Assembly (NCBI RefSeq): GCF_019977235.1
Contig: NZ_AP024646.1
Location: forward strand, 124,001-188,000
Length of the DNA stretch: 64,000 nucleotides
Direction: 5' to 3'
From: Arthrobacter sp. StoSoilB5
GTDB lineage: Bacteria > Actinomycetota > Actinomycetes > Actinomycetales > Micrococcaceae
Positions 33,479-42,554 of this stretch are shown piece by piece. Made by a program: the position numbers and the translations under genes. Under the pieces are notes generated by a model. It searched no databases and had not been told where the DNA came from. It saw nothing but the letters and a program-made list of their open reading frames with translations. Position 1 is the stretch's first letter. Each line of letters begins with the position of its first letter.

Positions 33479-34369
33479 CTAGGACGCGCTGGCTGTGGGT
33501 ACGGGCCCTCCTGAAAGGAAGCGGGCGATTCGGGCTGCAAGCCGCCTGCCGGGTCGCAAAGGACCCTCATGGAACTGCAGGGGAACAATGGCGAAGTCGA
33601 TGGCCGGAACGGCTCCAGCGAGGATGCGGCCGGTTTCGGCGAAGTAGGACGGACTCCAACCACCACTAAGCATAAGTGTCGGAGTCACGAGCGAAGTGAA
33701 GTCTTGAAGGTGTGTGTCGGCGTCGAGGACCGCGCGCATCTCGGCGACGGCGGTGGGCAACAGGGAGCGCATTTCCAGGCCCAGCCGCGTCTGTGCTGAG
33801 AGGATGCTCAACATCCGCAAGGCCCCCATGGGCAGGTACGAGATGGGACCGGCGGTTCCCAAACCCTGCACCAGATGGGCCCACGCGTGATCCAGTTGGC
33901 CGGCGGTGACCGCCGCTTCCAGTTCCGGACGCCACCGGCCATGCAGATTTCCGGATAACGAGACAGCGGCATCATAGGTGACCAAGCGGTGGATCTTCGT
34001 GCTGCGCGCTGCCTGAAGCGCCACGAAACCCCCATAGCTGTGCGCCACGACGTCCGTTGAACCTGTCCTGCGCATCACTGACTGAAGGTCGGCAATCTCG
34101 GTGTCGGCGGAGTATCCGGGCGGTTGCGGCGCCGAATGGCCGCGTCCGCGACGGTTGTAGCAATGAACCGGTCGTCCCAGCATGAGGCTCAACGTCCGCG
34201 CGAAGGGCCAGTAAAGGGAATCGGTCACCAAAGTGCCATGGATCACGACGACGCCGGACGGTTCAGCAGGTGCCTTGGACCCCGGAATTGATGCACCGGA
34301 AACGGGCCGGAAGGAGTGCACCTCAAGCTGCCCGCCGCCGTCGTCCGTTTCAACTGTCCACGTCTCCAC
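33479..34369 (-). CDS. Alpha/beta-fold hydrolase, paralogue C
   Basis: 296 residues with a slightly longer, Ser/Pro-containing N-terminus. NRRGRGHSA, nucleophile elbow AHSYGG (first Gly replaced by Ala), YDAAVSLS and LQFHEGP align with its neighbours. The strand-7 segment reads GGWSP. GTG start. The gene diverges from lysS, whose start is 56 bases away, so the two promoters lie in this short gap. First of three paralogues on the strand; probably arose by tandem duplication. Confidence 0.8.
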   Translation of the reverse strand: METWTVETDDGGGQLEVHSFRPVSGASIPGSKAPAEPSGVVVIHGTLVTDSLYWPFARTLSLMLGRPVHCYNRRGRGHSAPQPPGYSADTEIADLQSVMRRTGSTDVVAHSYGGFVALQAARSTKIHRLVTYDAAVSLSGNLHGRWRPELEAAVTAGQLDHAWAHLVQGLGTAGPISYLPMGALRMLSILSAQTRLGLEMRSLLPTAVAEMRAVLDADTHLQDFTSLVTPTLMLSGGWSPSYFAETGRILAGAVPAIDFAIVPLQFHEGPLRPGRRLAARIARFLSGGPVPTASAS

Positions 34370-34411
34370 AGCCCGAGTCTATGTCCGGACGTAGAGGCCC
34401 GTAATCAACGG

Positions 34412-34417
34412 TAAACT
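34412..34417 (+). promoter_or_regulatory. -10 element of a likely leaderless lysS transcript
   Basis: TAAACT lies eight bases before the GTG of lysS and no Shine-Dalgarno sequence is present. This spacing puts the transcription start at or next to the start codon, as in leaderless actinobacterial genes. Inference from spacing only. Confidence 0.45.
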
Positions 34418-34425
34418 TAAGGACT

Positions 34426-35955
34426 GTGACTTCCGCAAACACCCCAGCCCTGAACACCTCCGCAGAGCCCGTCGACGCCAGCGAGCAAATGCGTATCCGC
34501 ATGGACAAGCGCGCCAAGCTGATCGAACGCGGCACGGAGGCCTATCCTGTGGGCGTTGAGCGGACGCATTCCTTGAGTGAGATCCGCGAAAAGTATGCAC
34601 ACCTGGAAGCCGACGAGACCACCGGTGACATCGTGGGCGTCACGGGCCGGGTCGTGTTCGTTCGCAACACGGGCAAGCTCTGCTTCGCCACCCTCCAGGA
34701 AGGTGGCGTTGACGGCAAGGGCGTCCGCCTCCAGGCAATGCTGAGCCTGGCCAATGTGGGCGAGGAAGCGTTGGCCGATTGGAAGGCCCTGGTTGACCTT
34801 GGCGACCACGTGTTCATCAAGGGTGAGGTCATTTCCTCCCGTCGTGGTGAGCTCTCCGTCATGGCAGATTCGTGGTCCATGGCCTCCAAGGCCCTGCGCC
34901 CGCTCCCGGTCCTGCACGCAGAGCTGAACGAGGAAACCCGTGTTCGTCAGCGCTACGTGGACCTCATGGTCCGTGACGAAGCCCGGGAGATGGTCTATAA
35001 GCGCGCCGCCATCACGAGGTCCGTCCGCGACACCCTGGACCGCCACGGTTACGTGGAGGTGGAGACTCCCATCCTGCAGCTGGTCCATGGTGGTGCTACG
35101 GCCCGTCCGTTCGAGACGCACATGAATGCGTTCGACCAGAAGATGACCCTGCGCATCGCTACCGAGCTCTTCCTTAAGCGCGCAGTTGTTGGTGGCATCG
35201 ACCGCGTTTACGACATGGGCCGTGTTTTCCGCAACGAAGGCGTGGACTCCACGCACAGCCCCGAATTCACCACCCTGGAATGCTACGAAGCCTGGGCGGA
35301 CCAGTTCGTCATGGCTGAGCGCATGAAGGAAATCATCCTGAACGTGGCGGACGTTGTTGGTACCCGTACCATCCAGACGGACGCCGGCGAGATCAACCTC
35401 GACGGCGAATGGGCTTGGGTATCGGTGTACCCGGGTCTTTCCGAAGCCGTTGGCGTGGAGGTCACTCCGGACACTACGGTGGAGGAGCTGCTGGCGCTCG
35501 CCGCCAAGCACGAGGTCAAGGTTGACCCCAAGTGGGAAGCCGAGAAGATCGTGGTGGAGCTCTTTGGCGAGATCGTGGAGCCCACGCTGCTGAACCCGAC
35601 GTTCGTGTACGACTACCCGCCGTCCGCCCAACCGCTCGCCCGTCCGCATCGCGAAGACGGCCGGCTCATCGAGGCATGGGACCTGATCATTGGGGGCATG
35701 GAGCGCGGGACGGCATTCTCCGAACTCATCGACCCCGTTATCCAGCGCGAACGGCTCACTGAGCAGTCACGCCGTTCTGCCGCAGGCGACGTGGAGGCCA
35801 TGCAACTGGACGAAGACTTCCTTCGCGCCCTTGAATACGGTGCCCCGCCCATGGGTGGCATCGGGCTCGGCATTGATCGCCTGGTCATGTTGTTCACCGG
35901 CGCGGGTATCCGCGAGACCATTTTGTTCCCCCTGCTGAAGCCCGAAGGACACTGA
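34426..35955 (+). CDS. lysS: Lysyl-tRNA synthetase, class II
   Basis: Charges tRNA-Lys with lysine. 509 residues: OB-fold anticodon-binding domain (about residues 65-165) then a class II catalytic core. HGGATARPFETHMNAF lies near 221-236, motif 2 YDMGRVFRNEGVDSTHSPEF at 262-281, and motif 3 GIGLGIDRLVMLF near the C-terminus. GTG start with a TAAACT box eight bases upstream and no ribosome site. In mycobacteria the same lysS-lsr2-clpC order is found. A 57-residue gene follows after two bases. Confidence 0.96.
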   Translation: MTSANTPALNTSAEPVDASEQMRIRMDKRAKLIERGTEAYPVGVERTHSLSEIREKYAHLEADETTGDIVGVTGRVVFVRNTGKLCFATLQEGGVDGKGVRLQAMLSLANVGEEALADWKALVDLGDHVFIKGEVISSRRGELSVMADSWSMASKALRPLPVLHAELNEETRVRQRYVDLMVRDEAREMVYKRAAITRSVRDTLDRHGYVEVETPILQLVHGGATARPFETHMNAFDQKMTLRIATELFLKRAVVGGIDRVYDMGRVFRNEGVDSTHSPEFTTLECYEAWADQFVMAERMKEIILNVADVVGTRTIQTDAGEINLDGEWAWVSVYPGLSEAVGVEVTPDTTVEELLALAAKHEVKVDPKWEAEKIVVELFGEIVEPTLLNPTFVYDYPPSAQPLARPHREDGRLIEAWDLIIGGMERGTAFSELIDPVIQRERLTEQSRRSAAGDVEAMQLDEDFLRALEYGAPPMGGIGLGIDRLVMLFTGAGIRETILFPLLKPEGH

Positions 35956-35957
35956 CC

Positions 35958-36131
35958 ATGGAATACATCGCAGTCCTGGCGCCATCGGTCGTTGTTGGAT
36001 TGATCTTCTGGTTTGCCATGAAGTCCATCTTCAATGCGGACAAATCCGAGCGGCAGGCAGAAGCCCGTGCCCAGGCGGAGGCAAATTTGCGGAATTCCGG
36101 CCCCGAGGGTGAGGGCCCGGCGGCTAAATAG
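35958..36131 (+). CDS. Small single-pass membrane protein after lysS
   Basis: 57 residues, starting two bases after the lysS stop, so probably translated from the lysS transcript. One hydrophobic helix spans residues 4-21 (IAVLAPSVVVGLIFWFAM), followed by a charged helix rich in Glu, Ala and Arg (KSERQAEARAQAEANL) and a Gly/Pro tail. No family recognised. The composition, clean frame and tight spacing support a real gene; the function is unknown. Confidence 0.65.
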   Translation: MEYIAVLAPSVVVGLIFWFAMKSIFNADKSERQAEARAQAEANLRNSGPEGEGPAAK

Positions 36132-36172
36132 CCTGCAAATTGGGTGCCCTTAGCAGGAATCCAAATGTGCCT

Positions 36173-36202
36173 TTGACGTGCATGCTCGGCGTGAACGATA
36201 AT
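36173..36202 (+). promoter_or_regulatory. Candidate lsr2 promoter
   Basis: TTGACG (36173-36178) and GATAAT (36197-36202) with an 18-base spacer, about 55 bases ahead of the lsr2 start. Confidence 0.55.
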
Positions 36203-36234
36203 CAGGAATAGGAACCCTCATATTTCTGATTATC
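36197..36234 (+). promoter_or_regulatory. Inverted repeat overlapping the lsr2 -10 box and leader
   Basis: GATAATCAGgAATA (36197-36210) is matched by the reverse complement TATTtCTGATTATC (36221-36234), with one mismatch in 14 bases and a 10-base loop. The left arm contains the proposed -10 hexamer. It could be an operator, possibly for autoregulation, or a leader hairpin. Confidence 0.55.
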
Positions 36235-36259
36235 CAACCCTCCAAAAGAGAGGCTACTC

Positions 36260-36586
36260 ATGGCACAGAAAGTAAAAATCATCCTCGTTGATGACCTGGA
36301 TGAAGGGTCAGCGGACGAAACTGTCCGCTTCGGGCTGGACGGCGTGAGCTACGAGATGGACTTGTCCACGGCTAACGCAGACTCCTTGCGCAAAGCACTG
36401 GAGCCCTATGTAGCCAAAGCCAGGAAGACCTCCTCGGGCCGTGCAACACGTGGCCGTGCAACTGCCACCAGAAACCAGGATTCGGCGCAGATCCGTCAAT
36501 GGGCCCGTGACAACGGTTACACCGTAAACAGTCGCGGACGCATTCAGGCTGAAATTCAGGAAGCGTACCAGAAGGCCAATTCCTGA
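36260..36586 (+). CDS. lsr2: Lsr2 nucleoid-associated protein
   Basis: H-NS-like protein that binds AT-rich DNA, bridges it and silences transferred genes. 108 residues: N-terminal dimerisation domain (KVKIILVDDLDEGSADETV, about 4-60) and C-terminal DNA-binding domain ending in VNSRGRIQAEIQEAY, where RGR is the AT-hook-like motif inserted in the minor groove. A basic Arg/Thr linker lies between. GAGAGG ribosome site seven bases before ATG. A strong hairpin terminator follows, so lsr2 is a single transcription unit between lysS and clpC. Confidence 0.96.
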   Translation: MAQKVKIILVDDLDEGSADETVRFGLDGVSYEMDLSTANADSLRKALEPYVAKARKTSSGRATRGRATATRNQDSAQIRQWARDNGYTVNSRGRIQAEIQEAYQKANS

Positions 36587-36601
36587 TTCACCCGCCTTCA
36601 A

Positions 36602-36626
36602 TGCCCCGGCAGGTACTGCCGGGGCA
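36602..36626 (+). terminator. lsr2 terminator
   Basis: Perfect 10-bp stem TGCCCCGGCA / TGCCGGGGCA with a 5-base loop, followed by TTAGGTTTTT. Confidence 0.85.
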
Positions 36627-36639
36627 TTAGGTTTTTAAG

Positions 36640-36995
36640 CCCATAGTTTGTTGGCTGGCCTTCCGGAGGCATGCCCGGACCACCCCTGGGAATATTCCGT
36701 GAATCGTTCCGGCACCCACAGCCGGGTTTATCCGGGACTTTTGGGACAGCCCAAAGCGAGGGTCGGCCACTTGCCCGCGTTTGCTCGACCAGCCGGTGCC
36801 CTGAACAAGCTGAATACCTCGTTGGCGCGCCGCCGCGTCCAGGCGGGACGGCGTTCCCCGGGCGGCCATCCTCGCAGCGAGGGGGGTGCCAGGTTTATTC
36901 CGCTGGGCGTCATGTTTCCCCTGTGGCGAACACGCTCCAAAAGTCGGGCTTCGGCACGTAGCATCAAAGTACGTCGTAGCTAGGAGTGTGGCGAA
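36640..36995 (+). promoter_or_regulatory. clpC upstream region, no gene
   Basis: About 356 bases between the lsr2 terminator and clpC. Short frames here show no family resemblance. It should hold the clpC promoter and leader; AGGAG at 36982-36986 is the ribosome site. I looked for a clear ClgR- or CtsR-type palindrome and could not support one. Confidence 0.5.
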
Positions 36996-39488
36996 ATGTT
37001 TGAGAGATTTACGGACCGTGCCCGTCGCGTGGTTGTCCTTGCCCAAGAAGAGGCACGGATGCTCAATCACAATTACATTGGTACCGAGCACATCCTCTTG
37101 GGTCTGATCCACGAGGGTGAAGGCGTTGCCGCAAAGGCGCTTGAGTCCCTGAGCATTTCGCTCGATGGCGTCCGCGAACAGGTGCAGGAGATCATCGGCC
37201 AGGGCCAGCAGGCTCCGTCCGGGCACATCCCCTTCACGCCGCGCGCCAAGAAGGTGCTTGAGCTTTCGCTCCGCGAAGCACTGCAGCTCGGCCACAATTA
37301 CATCGGAACTGAGCACATCCTGCTCGGCCTCATCCGTGAGGGCGAAGGCGTTGCTGCCCAGGTGCTGGTCAAGCTCGGTGCGGACCTTAACCGTGTCCGC
37401 CAGCAGGTCATCCAGCTGCTTTCCGGCTACCAGGGCAAGGAAGCCGCCGGTTCGGGTTCCAGCCAGGGCCAGCCGGAGGGAACCCCGGCAGGTTCGGTGG
37501 TGCTGGACCAGTTCGGACGCAACCTCACCCAGGCTGCACGCGAGAACAAGCTCGATCCCGTGATCGGCCGCGAGCAGGAGATGGAACGCGTCATGCAGGT
37601 CCTCTCCCGCCGCACCAAGAACAACCCCGTGCTGATCGGTGAGCCCGGCGTCGGTAAGACGGCCGTCGTCGAAGGCCTTGCCCAGGCGATTGTCCGCGGC
37701 GACGTCCCGGAGACCATCAAGGACAAGCAGCTGTACACGCTTGACCTTGGTTCGCTGGTTGCCGGCTCGCGTTACCGTGGTGACTTCGAGGAGCGCCTGA
37801 AGAAGGTCCTCAAGGAGATCCGCACGCGCGGTGACATCATCCTCTTCATCGACGAGATCCACACCCTCGTTGGTGCAGGTGCTGCTGAAGGCGCCATCGA
37901 TGCTGCATCCATCCTGAAGCCGATGCTTGCCCGTGGTGAACTCCAGACTATTGGTGCCACCACGCTGGATGAGTACCGCAAGCACATTGAGAAGGATGCC
38001 GCGCTCGAACGCCGGTTCCAGCCGATCCAGGTCAAGGAGCCTTCCGTTGCCCACGCGATCGAGATCCTAAAGGGCCTCCGGGACCGCTACGAGGCACACC
38101 ACCGCGTAACGATTACCGACGGCGCCCTCGCCTCAGCCGCGCAGCTGGCCGAACGCTACATTTCGGACCGCTTCCTGCCGGACAAGGCGATTGACCTCAT
38201 CGATGAAGCCGGTGCGCGCCTGCGTATCCGCCGCATGACCGCTCCGCCGGAGCTCAAGGCCATGGACGAGCGCATTGCCGACGTCAAGATGGAGAAGGAA
38301 TCCGCCATCGACGCCCAGGACTTTGAGGGTGCCGCTTCGCTGCGCGACAAAGAGCAGAAGCTCATTGCCGAACGCGCTGAGAAGGAACGCAACTGGAAGT
38401 CCGGCGGCATGGATGACATCTCCGAGGTTGATGAAGACCTGATCGCTGAGGTTCTCGCGAACTCCACCGGTATCCCCGTCTTCAAGCTCACCGAAGAAGA
38501 GTCTTCGCGGCTCCTCAAGATGGAAGACGAACTGCACAAGCGCGTCGTCGGCCAGGACGAGGCCATCAAGGCCCTGTCCCAGGCTATCCGCCGCACACGT
38601 GCAGGCCTGAAGGACCCCAAGCGTCCGGGTGGCTCGTTCATCTTCGCCGGGCCTACGGGTGTCGGCAAGACCGAGCTCGCCAAGGCCCTTGCCGAGTTCC
38701 TGTTCGGTGAAGAGGACGCCCTCATCACGCTGGACATGTCCGAGTACTCCGAGAAGCACACGGTTTCGCGACTCTTCGGTGCACCTCCGGGGTATGTCGG
38801 CTACGAAGAAGGCGGCCAGCTGACCGAGAAGGTTCGTCGCCGTCCGTTCTCCGTGGTCCTGTTCGACGAAGTTGAGAAGGCCCACGCGGACCTCTTCAAC
38901 TCGCTCCTGCAGATCCTGGAAGATGGCCGCTTGACCGACTCCCAGGGCCGCGTGGTGGACTTCAAGAACACCGTGATCATCATGACCACCAACCTGGGTA
39001 CCCGCGATATCTCCAAGAGCGTCGCAACCGGCTTCCAGTCCGGCACGGACACCCAGACCGGTTACAACCGGATGCGTGCCCGGGTCACGGAGGAGCTCAA
39101 GCAGCACTTCCGCCCCGAGTTCCTCAACCGTGTTGACGACGTCGTGGTGTTCCCGCAGCTCACCCAGGACGAAATCATCGAGATCGTGGACATGTTCGTT
39201 ACCCGCCTGGAGCGCCGCCTCAAGGACAAGGACATGGGCATCGAGCTCACCACGGCAGCCAAGGTTCTCCTGGCCACTCGTGGTTACGATCCAGCAATGG
39301 GTGCCCGGCCCCTCCGCCGCACCATCCAGCGGGAGATCGAGGACCAACTCTCCGAGAAGATCCTCTTCGGCGAGTTGCACTCCGGTGACATCGTTGTGGT
39401 GGATGTGGATGGCGAAGGCGACGACGCGAAGTTCACGTTTGCAGGCAACGCCAAGCCGCGAATCCCGGAGATTGCTCCTACCGCGTAA
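36996..39488 (+). CDS. clpC: ATP-dependent Clp protease ATP-binding subunit ClpC
   Basis: AAA+ unfoldase that feeds substrates to ClpP; essential in mycobacteria. 830 residues: double Clp-N repeat (residues 3-140, each with [15 protein letters not shown] or a close variant), AAA-1 with Walker A GEPGVGKT at 215-222, a UVR motif in the middle region (about 430-465) that is diagnostic of ClpC, and AAA-2 with [10 protein letters not shown] and the ClpP-contacting C-terminal ClpB-D2-small domain. Start ATG with AGGAG nine bases upstream. It stands alone between two terminators. Confidence 0.97.
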   Translation: MFERFTDRARRVVVLAQEEARMLNHNYIGTEHILLGLIHEGEGVAAKALESLSISLDGVREQVQEIIGQGQQAPSGHIPFTPRAKKVLELSLREALQLGHNYIGTEHILLGLIREGEGVAAQVLVKLGADLNRVRQQVIQLLSGYQGKEAAGSGSSQGQPEGTPAGSVVLDQFGRNLTQAARENKLDPVIGREQEMERVMQVLSRRTKNNPVLIGEPGVGKTAVVEGLAQAIVRGDVPETIKDKQLYTLDLGSLVAGSRYRGDFEERLKKVLKEIRTRGDIILFIDEIHTLVGAGAAEGAIDAASILKPMLARGELQTIGATTLDEYRKHIEKDAALERRFQPIQVKEPSVAHAIEILKGLRDRYEAHHRVTITDGALASAAQLAERYISDRFLPDKAIDLIDEAGARLRIRRMTAPPELKAMDERIADVKMEKESAIDAQDFEGAASLRDKEQKLIAERAEKERNWKSGGMDDISEVDEDLIAEVLANSTGIPVFKLTEEESSRLLKMEDELHKRVVGQDEAIKALSQAIRRTRAGLKDPKRPGGSFIFAGPTGVGKTELAKALAEFLFGEEDALITLDMSEYSEKHTVSRLFGAPPGYVGYEEGGQLTEKVRRRPFSVVLFDEVEKAHADLFNSLLQILEDGRLTDSQGRVVDFKNTVIIMTTNLGTRDISKSVATGFQSGTDTQTGYNRMRARVTEELKQHFRPEFLNRVDDVVVFPQLTQDEIIEIVDMFVTRLERRLKDKDMGIELTTAAKVLLATRGYDPAMGARPLRRTIQREIEDQLSEKILFGELHSGDIVVVDVDGEGDDAKFTFAGNAKPRIPEIAPTA

Positions 39489-39501
39489 GGTGTCAAGCAT
39501 T

Positions 39502-39538
39502 GAGGCCCCGCCATTCCGCAAGGAATGAGCGGGGCCTC
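39502..39538 (+). terminator. clpC terminator
   Basis: GAGGCCCCGC / GCGGGGCCTC stem with an inner CATTCC / GGAATG stem and a one-base bulge, followed by GGCGTTT; 14 bases after the clpC stop. Confidence 0.85.
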
Positions 39539-39642
39539 GGCGTTTCCAAGCCCAGCGAATCGAATGCGAATATCTGAAAGTAGTGTTTCACTGTGAGTGA
39601 ACTACTCTGTGATCAAGCGCACAATACGTGTTGAATCGGAGC

Positions 39643-41751
39643 ATGGATTCGACTGAGACCCCAACCCCGGGCACGCGACCTGAAACCCCTTTTCACGACA
39701 TCGACCACTACCTCTGCATTCCCAGGGTCAGTGGTCTGGCGCTGAGCCCCGACGGCAAACGCCTGGTCACAACCGTTTCAACCCTGAACGGCAAGGGCAC
39801 TGAGTTCGTCAACGCGCTGTGGGAAATCGATCCCACCGGCCAAAGCCATGCCCGACGGATTACGCGGAGCTCCAAAGGAGAGGCTGGCGCCGCCTTTGCG
39901 GCCAACGGCGATCTGTACTTCACGTCTTCCCGCCCCGATCCCGACAATTCAGATCCTGACGCCGATCCCGTGAATGCGCTGTGGCAGCTCCCCGCCGATG
40001 GGGGAGAGGCCCGTGTTGTGCACTCGCGCGCCGGAGGTATCGGGTCCGTCATGGCCGCTAGGAATGCGGACGCCATCTTCGTCAACGCCGAGGTTTTGGC
40101 AGGCTCCAGCAATGAGGAGGACGACGAAAAACGCCGCAAGGCCCGCAAAGACATCAAAGTATCCGCCATCCTGCATAGTGGCTATCCTGTCCGCTATTGG
40201 GATGCGGACCTGGGTCCTTCAGAGCCGCGCCTGTTCGTAGTGGAGCCGGGCGAGGAGGAAGAAGCCGGCAAGCCAACCACCGTTGACGCCCCGGCCCGTC
40301 TTAAGCTGCGGAACCTGACGTCCGGCGTCGGAGGATCCCTGCGGGAAGCCAAATCTGTCGTGAGCCCCGATGGGAAGACCATTTACACGAGCCTCACCAA
40401 AGCACTCGCCAAAGCCGATAGCCGTGAGGTACTTGCCGCCGTCGACGTCGCCACTGGGACCCTCAAGGTGCTTCTGGACCGCGAAGGCATGAGCTATTTC
40501 CCGGGCCCTGTCAGCCCGGACAACCGCACTCTGGTGGTGGAGAGCGAGAGTGACACCACGCCAACCCAGGCTCCGCAGGTCAAGTTGCACCTGCTCGACG
40601 TATCAGGAAGCGAAACAACGGACCTGGAGCCGCTCGCCCACCAGTGGGACCGCTGGGCTACTGCCTTGGCCTGGCTCCCGGATGGCAGTGCCATCCTGGT
40701 GAAAGCGGACGACGACGGCGCGTCGCCGGTTTTCCGGATCGACGTCGCCGACGGTGGCATGACGCGGGTGACGAAAGATGCCGCCGCATATTCCGACGTC
40801 GTAGTTTCGCCGGACGGAACCACAGCGTACGCACTCCGGAGCTCATACGAGTTTCCCGCTGAGGCTGTGCGGATCGAGCTCTCCACCGGGGATGTGGTCA
40901 GATTGAACGCGCCGGCGGAACGGCCTGTATTCAAGGGGCACCTCGAACGCGTGGAAACGACCGCGGAGGACGGCTCTCGAGTGCCGGCATACCTGGCACT
41001 CCCGGAAGCTGCATCCGGTGACAACCCTGCTCCACTCCTGCTCTGGATCCACGGTGGACCGCTGGGCTCATGGAACGCGTGGACCTGGCGTTGGAACCCG
41101 TGGCTGCTGGTTGCCAAAGGCTATGCCGTGCTGCTGCCTGACCCTGCGCTCTCCACAGGTTACGGGCAGGAGTTTATCCAGCGTGGGTGGGGTGAATGGG
41201 GCAAGAAGCCCTTCTCGGACCTCATGGCTATCACCGATGCCGTAGTTGAGCGGGCGGATATCGACGAGTCGCGTACAGCGGCAATGGGCGGATCCTTCGG
41301 CGGCTACATGGCCAACTGGGTGGCCGGCCAGACTGACCGCTTCAAGGCGATCGTGACCCACGCCAGTTTGTGGGCGCTGGACCAGTTCGGTCCCACGACG
41401 GATGCCGCACAGTACTGGCTGAAGGAAATGACCGTGGAAATGGCGATGGAGAACTCGCCGCACCTGAATGTACGCAACATCAAGACGCCCATGCTGGTGA
41501 TCCATGGCGACAAGGACTACCGCGTCCCGATAGGTGAAGGCCTGCGGCTTTGGTACGAACTATTGTCCTCGTCGCAGCTGCCAGCGGATGAAAACGGCCA
41601 GAGCCCGCACCGGTTCCTGTACTTCCCCGACGAGAATCACTGGGTACTGCAGCCGCAGCACGCCAAGGTTTGGTACGGAGTGGTGGAGCACTTCCTGGCA
41701 AAGCAGGTGCTGGGCGAGGAGGTGGGCCTGCCGGAGGAGCTGGGGCTCTAA
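39643..41751 (+). CDS. S9 family peptidase (acylaminoacyl-peptidase/prolyl oligopeptidase type)
   Basis: About 702 residues with no signal peptide. The N-terminal two thirds form a beta-propeller with WD40-like repeats (ALSPDGKRLV, VVSPDGKTIY, VVSPDGTTAY). The C-terminal alpha/beta hydrolase domain carries the nucleophile elbow GGSFGGYMAN (Ser near residue 551), MLVIHGDKDYRVP for the aspartate and PDENHWVL for the histidine, so the Ser-Asp-His triad is complete. It likely cleaves short peptides in the cytosol. The start is uncertain: ATG at 39643 is used, an in-frame GTG at 39628 adds five residues, and neither has a convincing ribosome site. Confidence 0.88.
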   Translation: MDSTETPTPGTRPETPFHDIDHYLCIPRVSGLALSPDGKRLVTTVSTLNGKGTEFVNALWEIDPTGQSHARRITRSSKGEAGAAFAANGDLYFTSSRPDPDNSDPDADPVNALWQLPADGGEARVVHSRAGGIGSVMAARNADAIFVNAEVLAGSSNEEDDEKRRKARKDIKVSAILHSGYPVRYWDADLGPSEPRLFVVEPGEEEEAGKPTTVDAPARLKLRNLTSGVGGSLREAKSVVSPDGKTIYTSLTKALAKADSREVLAAVDVATGTLKVLLDREGMSYFPGPVSPDNRTLVVESESDTTPTQAPQVKLHLLDVSGSETTDLEPLAHQWDRWATALAWLPDGSAILVKADDDGASPVFRIDVADGGMTRVTKDAAAYSDVVVSPDGTTAYALRSSYEFPAEAVRIELSTGDVVRLNAPAERPVFKGHLERVETTAEDGSRVPAYLALPEAASGDNPAPLLLWIHGGPLGSWNAWTWRWNPWLLVAKGYAVLLPDPALSTGYGQEFIQRGWGEWGKKPFSDLMAITDAVVERADIDESRTAAMGGSFGGYMANWVAGQTDRFKAIVTHASLWALDQFGPTTDAAQYWLKEMTVEMAMENSPHLNVRNIKTPMLVIHGDKDYRVPIGEGLRLWYELLSSSQLPADENGQSPHRFLYFPDENHWVLQPQHAKVWYGVVEHFLAKQVLGEEVGLPEELGL

Positions 41752-41753
41752 GC

Positions 41754-41834
41754 GCGAAATGTCTGGGACATTTACCGCGTGCTCGCTCGTTCCTCGCTTA
41801 GACGCACGCTACGTAAATGTCCCAGACATTTCGC
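41754..41834. repeat. 22-bp perfect inverted repeat between S9 peptidase and argA
   Basis: Arms 41754-41775 and 41813-41834 are exact reverse complements (GCGAAATGTCTGGGACATTTAC and its complement), with a 37-base loop that also contains GCGTGC/GCACGC. Each arm includes a smaller near-palindrome AAATGTC-TGG-GACATTT. It starts two bases after the peptidase stop and may act as a terminator, but there is no T-run. Confidence 0.85.
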
Positions 41835-41882
41835 TCGTGACAGTGGCGTCCGTCATGCGCCGCCCAGCACCTCTTTGCCTCG

Positions 41883-41888
41883 TAGTAT
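41883..41888 (+). promoter_or_regulatory. -10 element of a likely leaderless argA transcript
   Basis: TAGTAT ends six bases before the GTG start. The intervening GGGGGA is too close to act as a normal ribosome site. The spacing suits transcription starting at the GTG itself. Confidence 0.45.
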
Positions 41889-41894
41889 GGGGGA

Positions 41895-42404
41895 GTGAAT
41901 TCGACCTTTAGCCTTCGTCCTGCCCGCACTAGCGATGTGGCGGCGATTAAGAGGTTGGTGGCGCCACTGGCGGAGCAGCGGATTCTGATGGCCAAGGAAA
42001 CTGTGGCGTACTACGAGAGCCTCCAGGAATTCCGGATTGCCGAATCCCTTGACGGCGACGTGATTGGCTGCGGCGCCCTGCACGTCATGTGGGAAGACCT
42101 TGCAGAGATCCGCACCTTGGCGGCAGCGGACGCGTGGCGTGGCCGGGGCGTGGGACACGTGCTGGTGGAGGATCTCTTGGAAAAAGCCAAGGAGCTCGGT
42201 GTCAGCCGCGTCTTCTGCTTGACGTTTGAGGTGGACTTCTTCAAACGTCACGGCTTCGAGGTCATGGAGGATCAGTCAGCCGTGGACCCGCAGGTGTACT
42301 CGGAGTTGCTGCGCTCGCATGATGAAGGCGTGGCGGAGTTCCTGGATCTGGCGCGGGTAAAGCCGAATACCCTGGGCAATACCCGCATGATCCGGCACCT
42401 CTAG
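41895..42404 (+). CDS. argA: Amino-acid N-acetyltransferase (short-form N-acetylglutamate synthase)
   Basis: GNAT-fold protein of 169 residues, predicted to acetylate glutamate with acetyl-CoA, the first step of arginine synthesis. EIRTLAAADAWRGRGVGHVL has the acetyl-CoA loop RGRGVGH, followed by RVFCLTFEVDFFKRHGFE and the C-terminal GVAEFLDLARVKPNTLGN. These match the mycobacterial Rv2747-type ArgA, which lacks the kinase-like domain of the classical enzyme. GTG start with a -10 box six bases upstream suggests a leaderless mRNA. It is not near other arg genes. A different acyl acceptor cannot be excluded. Confidence 0.8.
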   Translation: MNSTFSLRPARTSDVAAIKRLVAPLAEQRILMAKETVAYYESLQEFRIAESLDGDVIGCGALHVMWEDLAEIRTLAAADAWRGRGVGHVLVEDLLEKAKELGVSRVFCLTFEVDFFKRHGFEVMEDQSAVDPQVYSELLRSHDEGVAEFLDLARVKPNTLGNTRMIRHL

Positions 42405-42554
42405 GAAGACCCGCAACAAGAGCTGACGGATACGGAGACTAACCCTGCCCGGATTATGCGTGATTTAAACGCTCTTCTCTTATCTAAAGTTGATGGATAA
42501 ACTGATGGAGGCTTGCTGGGGAGCTTCCGCCAATCGGTCAATCGAGAGAAGATC

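Noticed and set aside
34417..35649. 410-codon minus-strand frame across lysS
   Set aside because: Shadow of lysS, which has all class II synthetase motifs.
36660..36980. ClgR- or CtsR-type operator before clpC
   Set aside because: GC-rich stretches contain GCG/CGC words, but no convincing palindrome with the right spacing was found.
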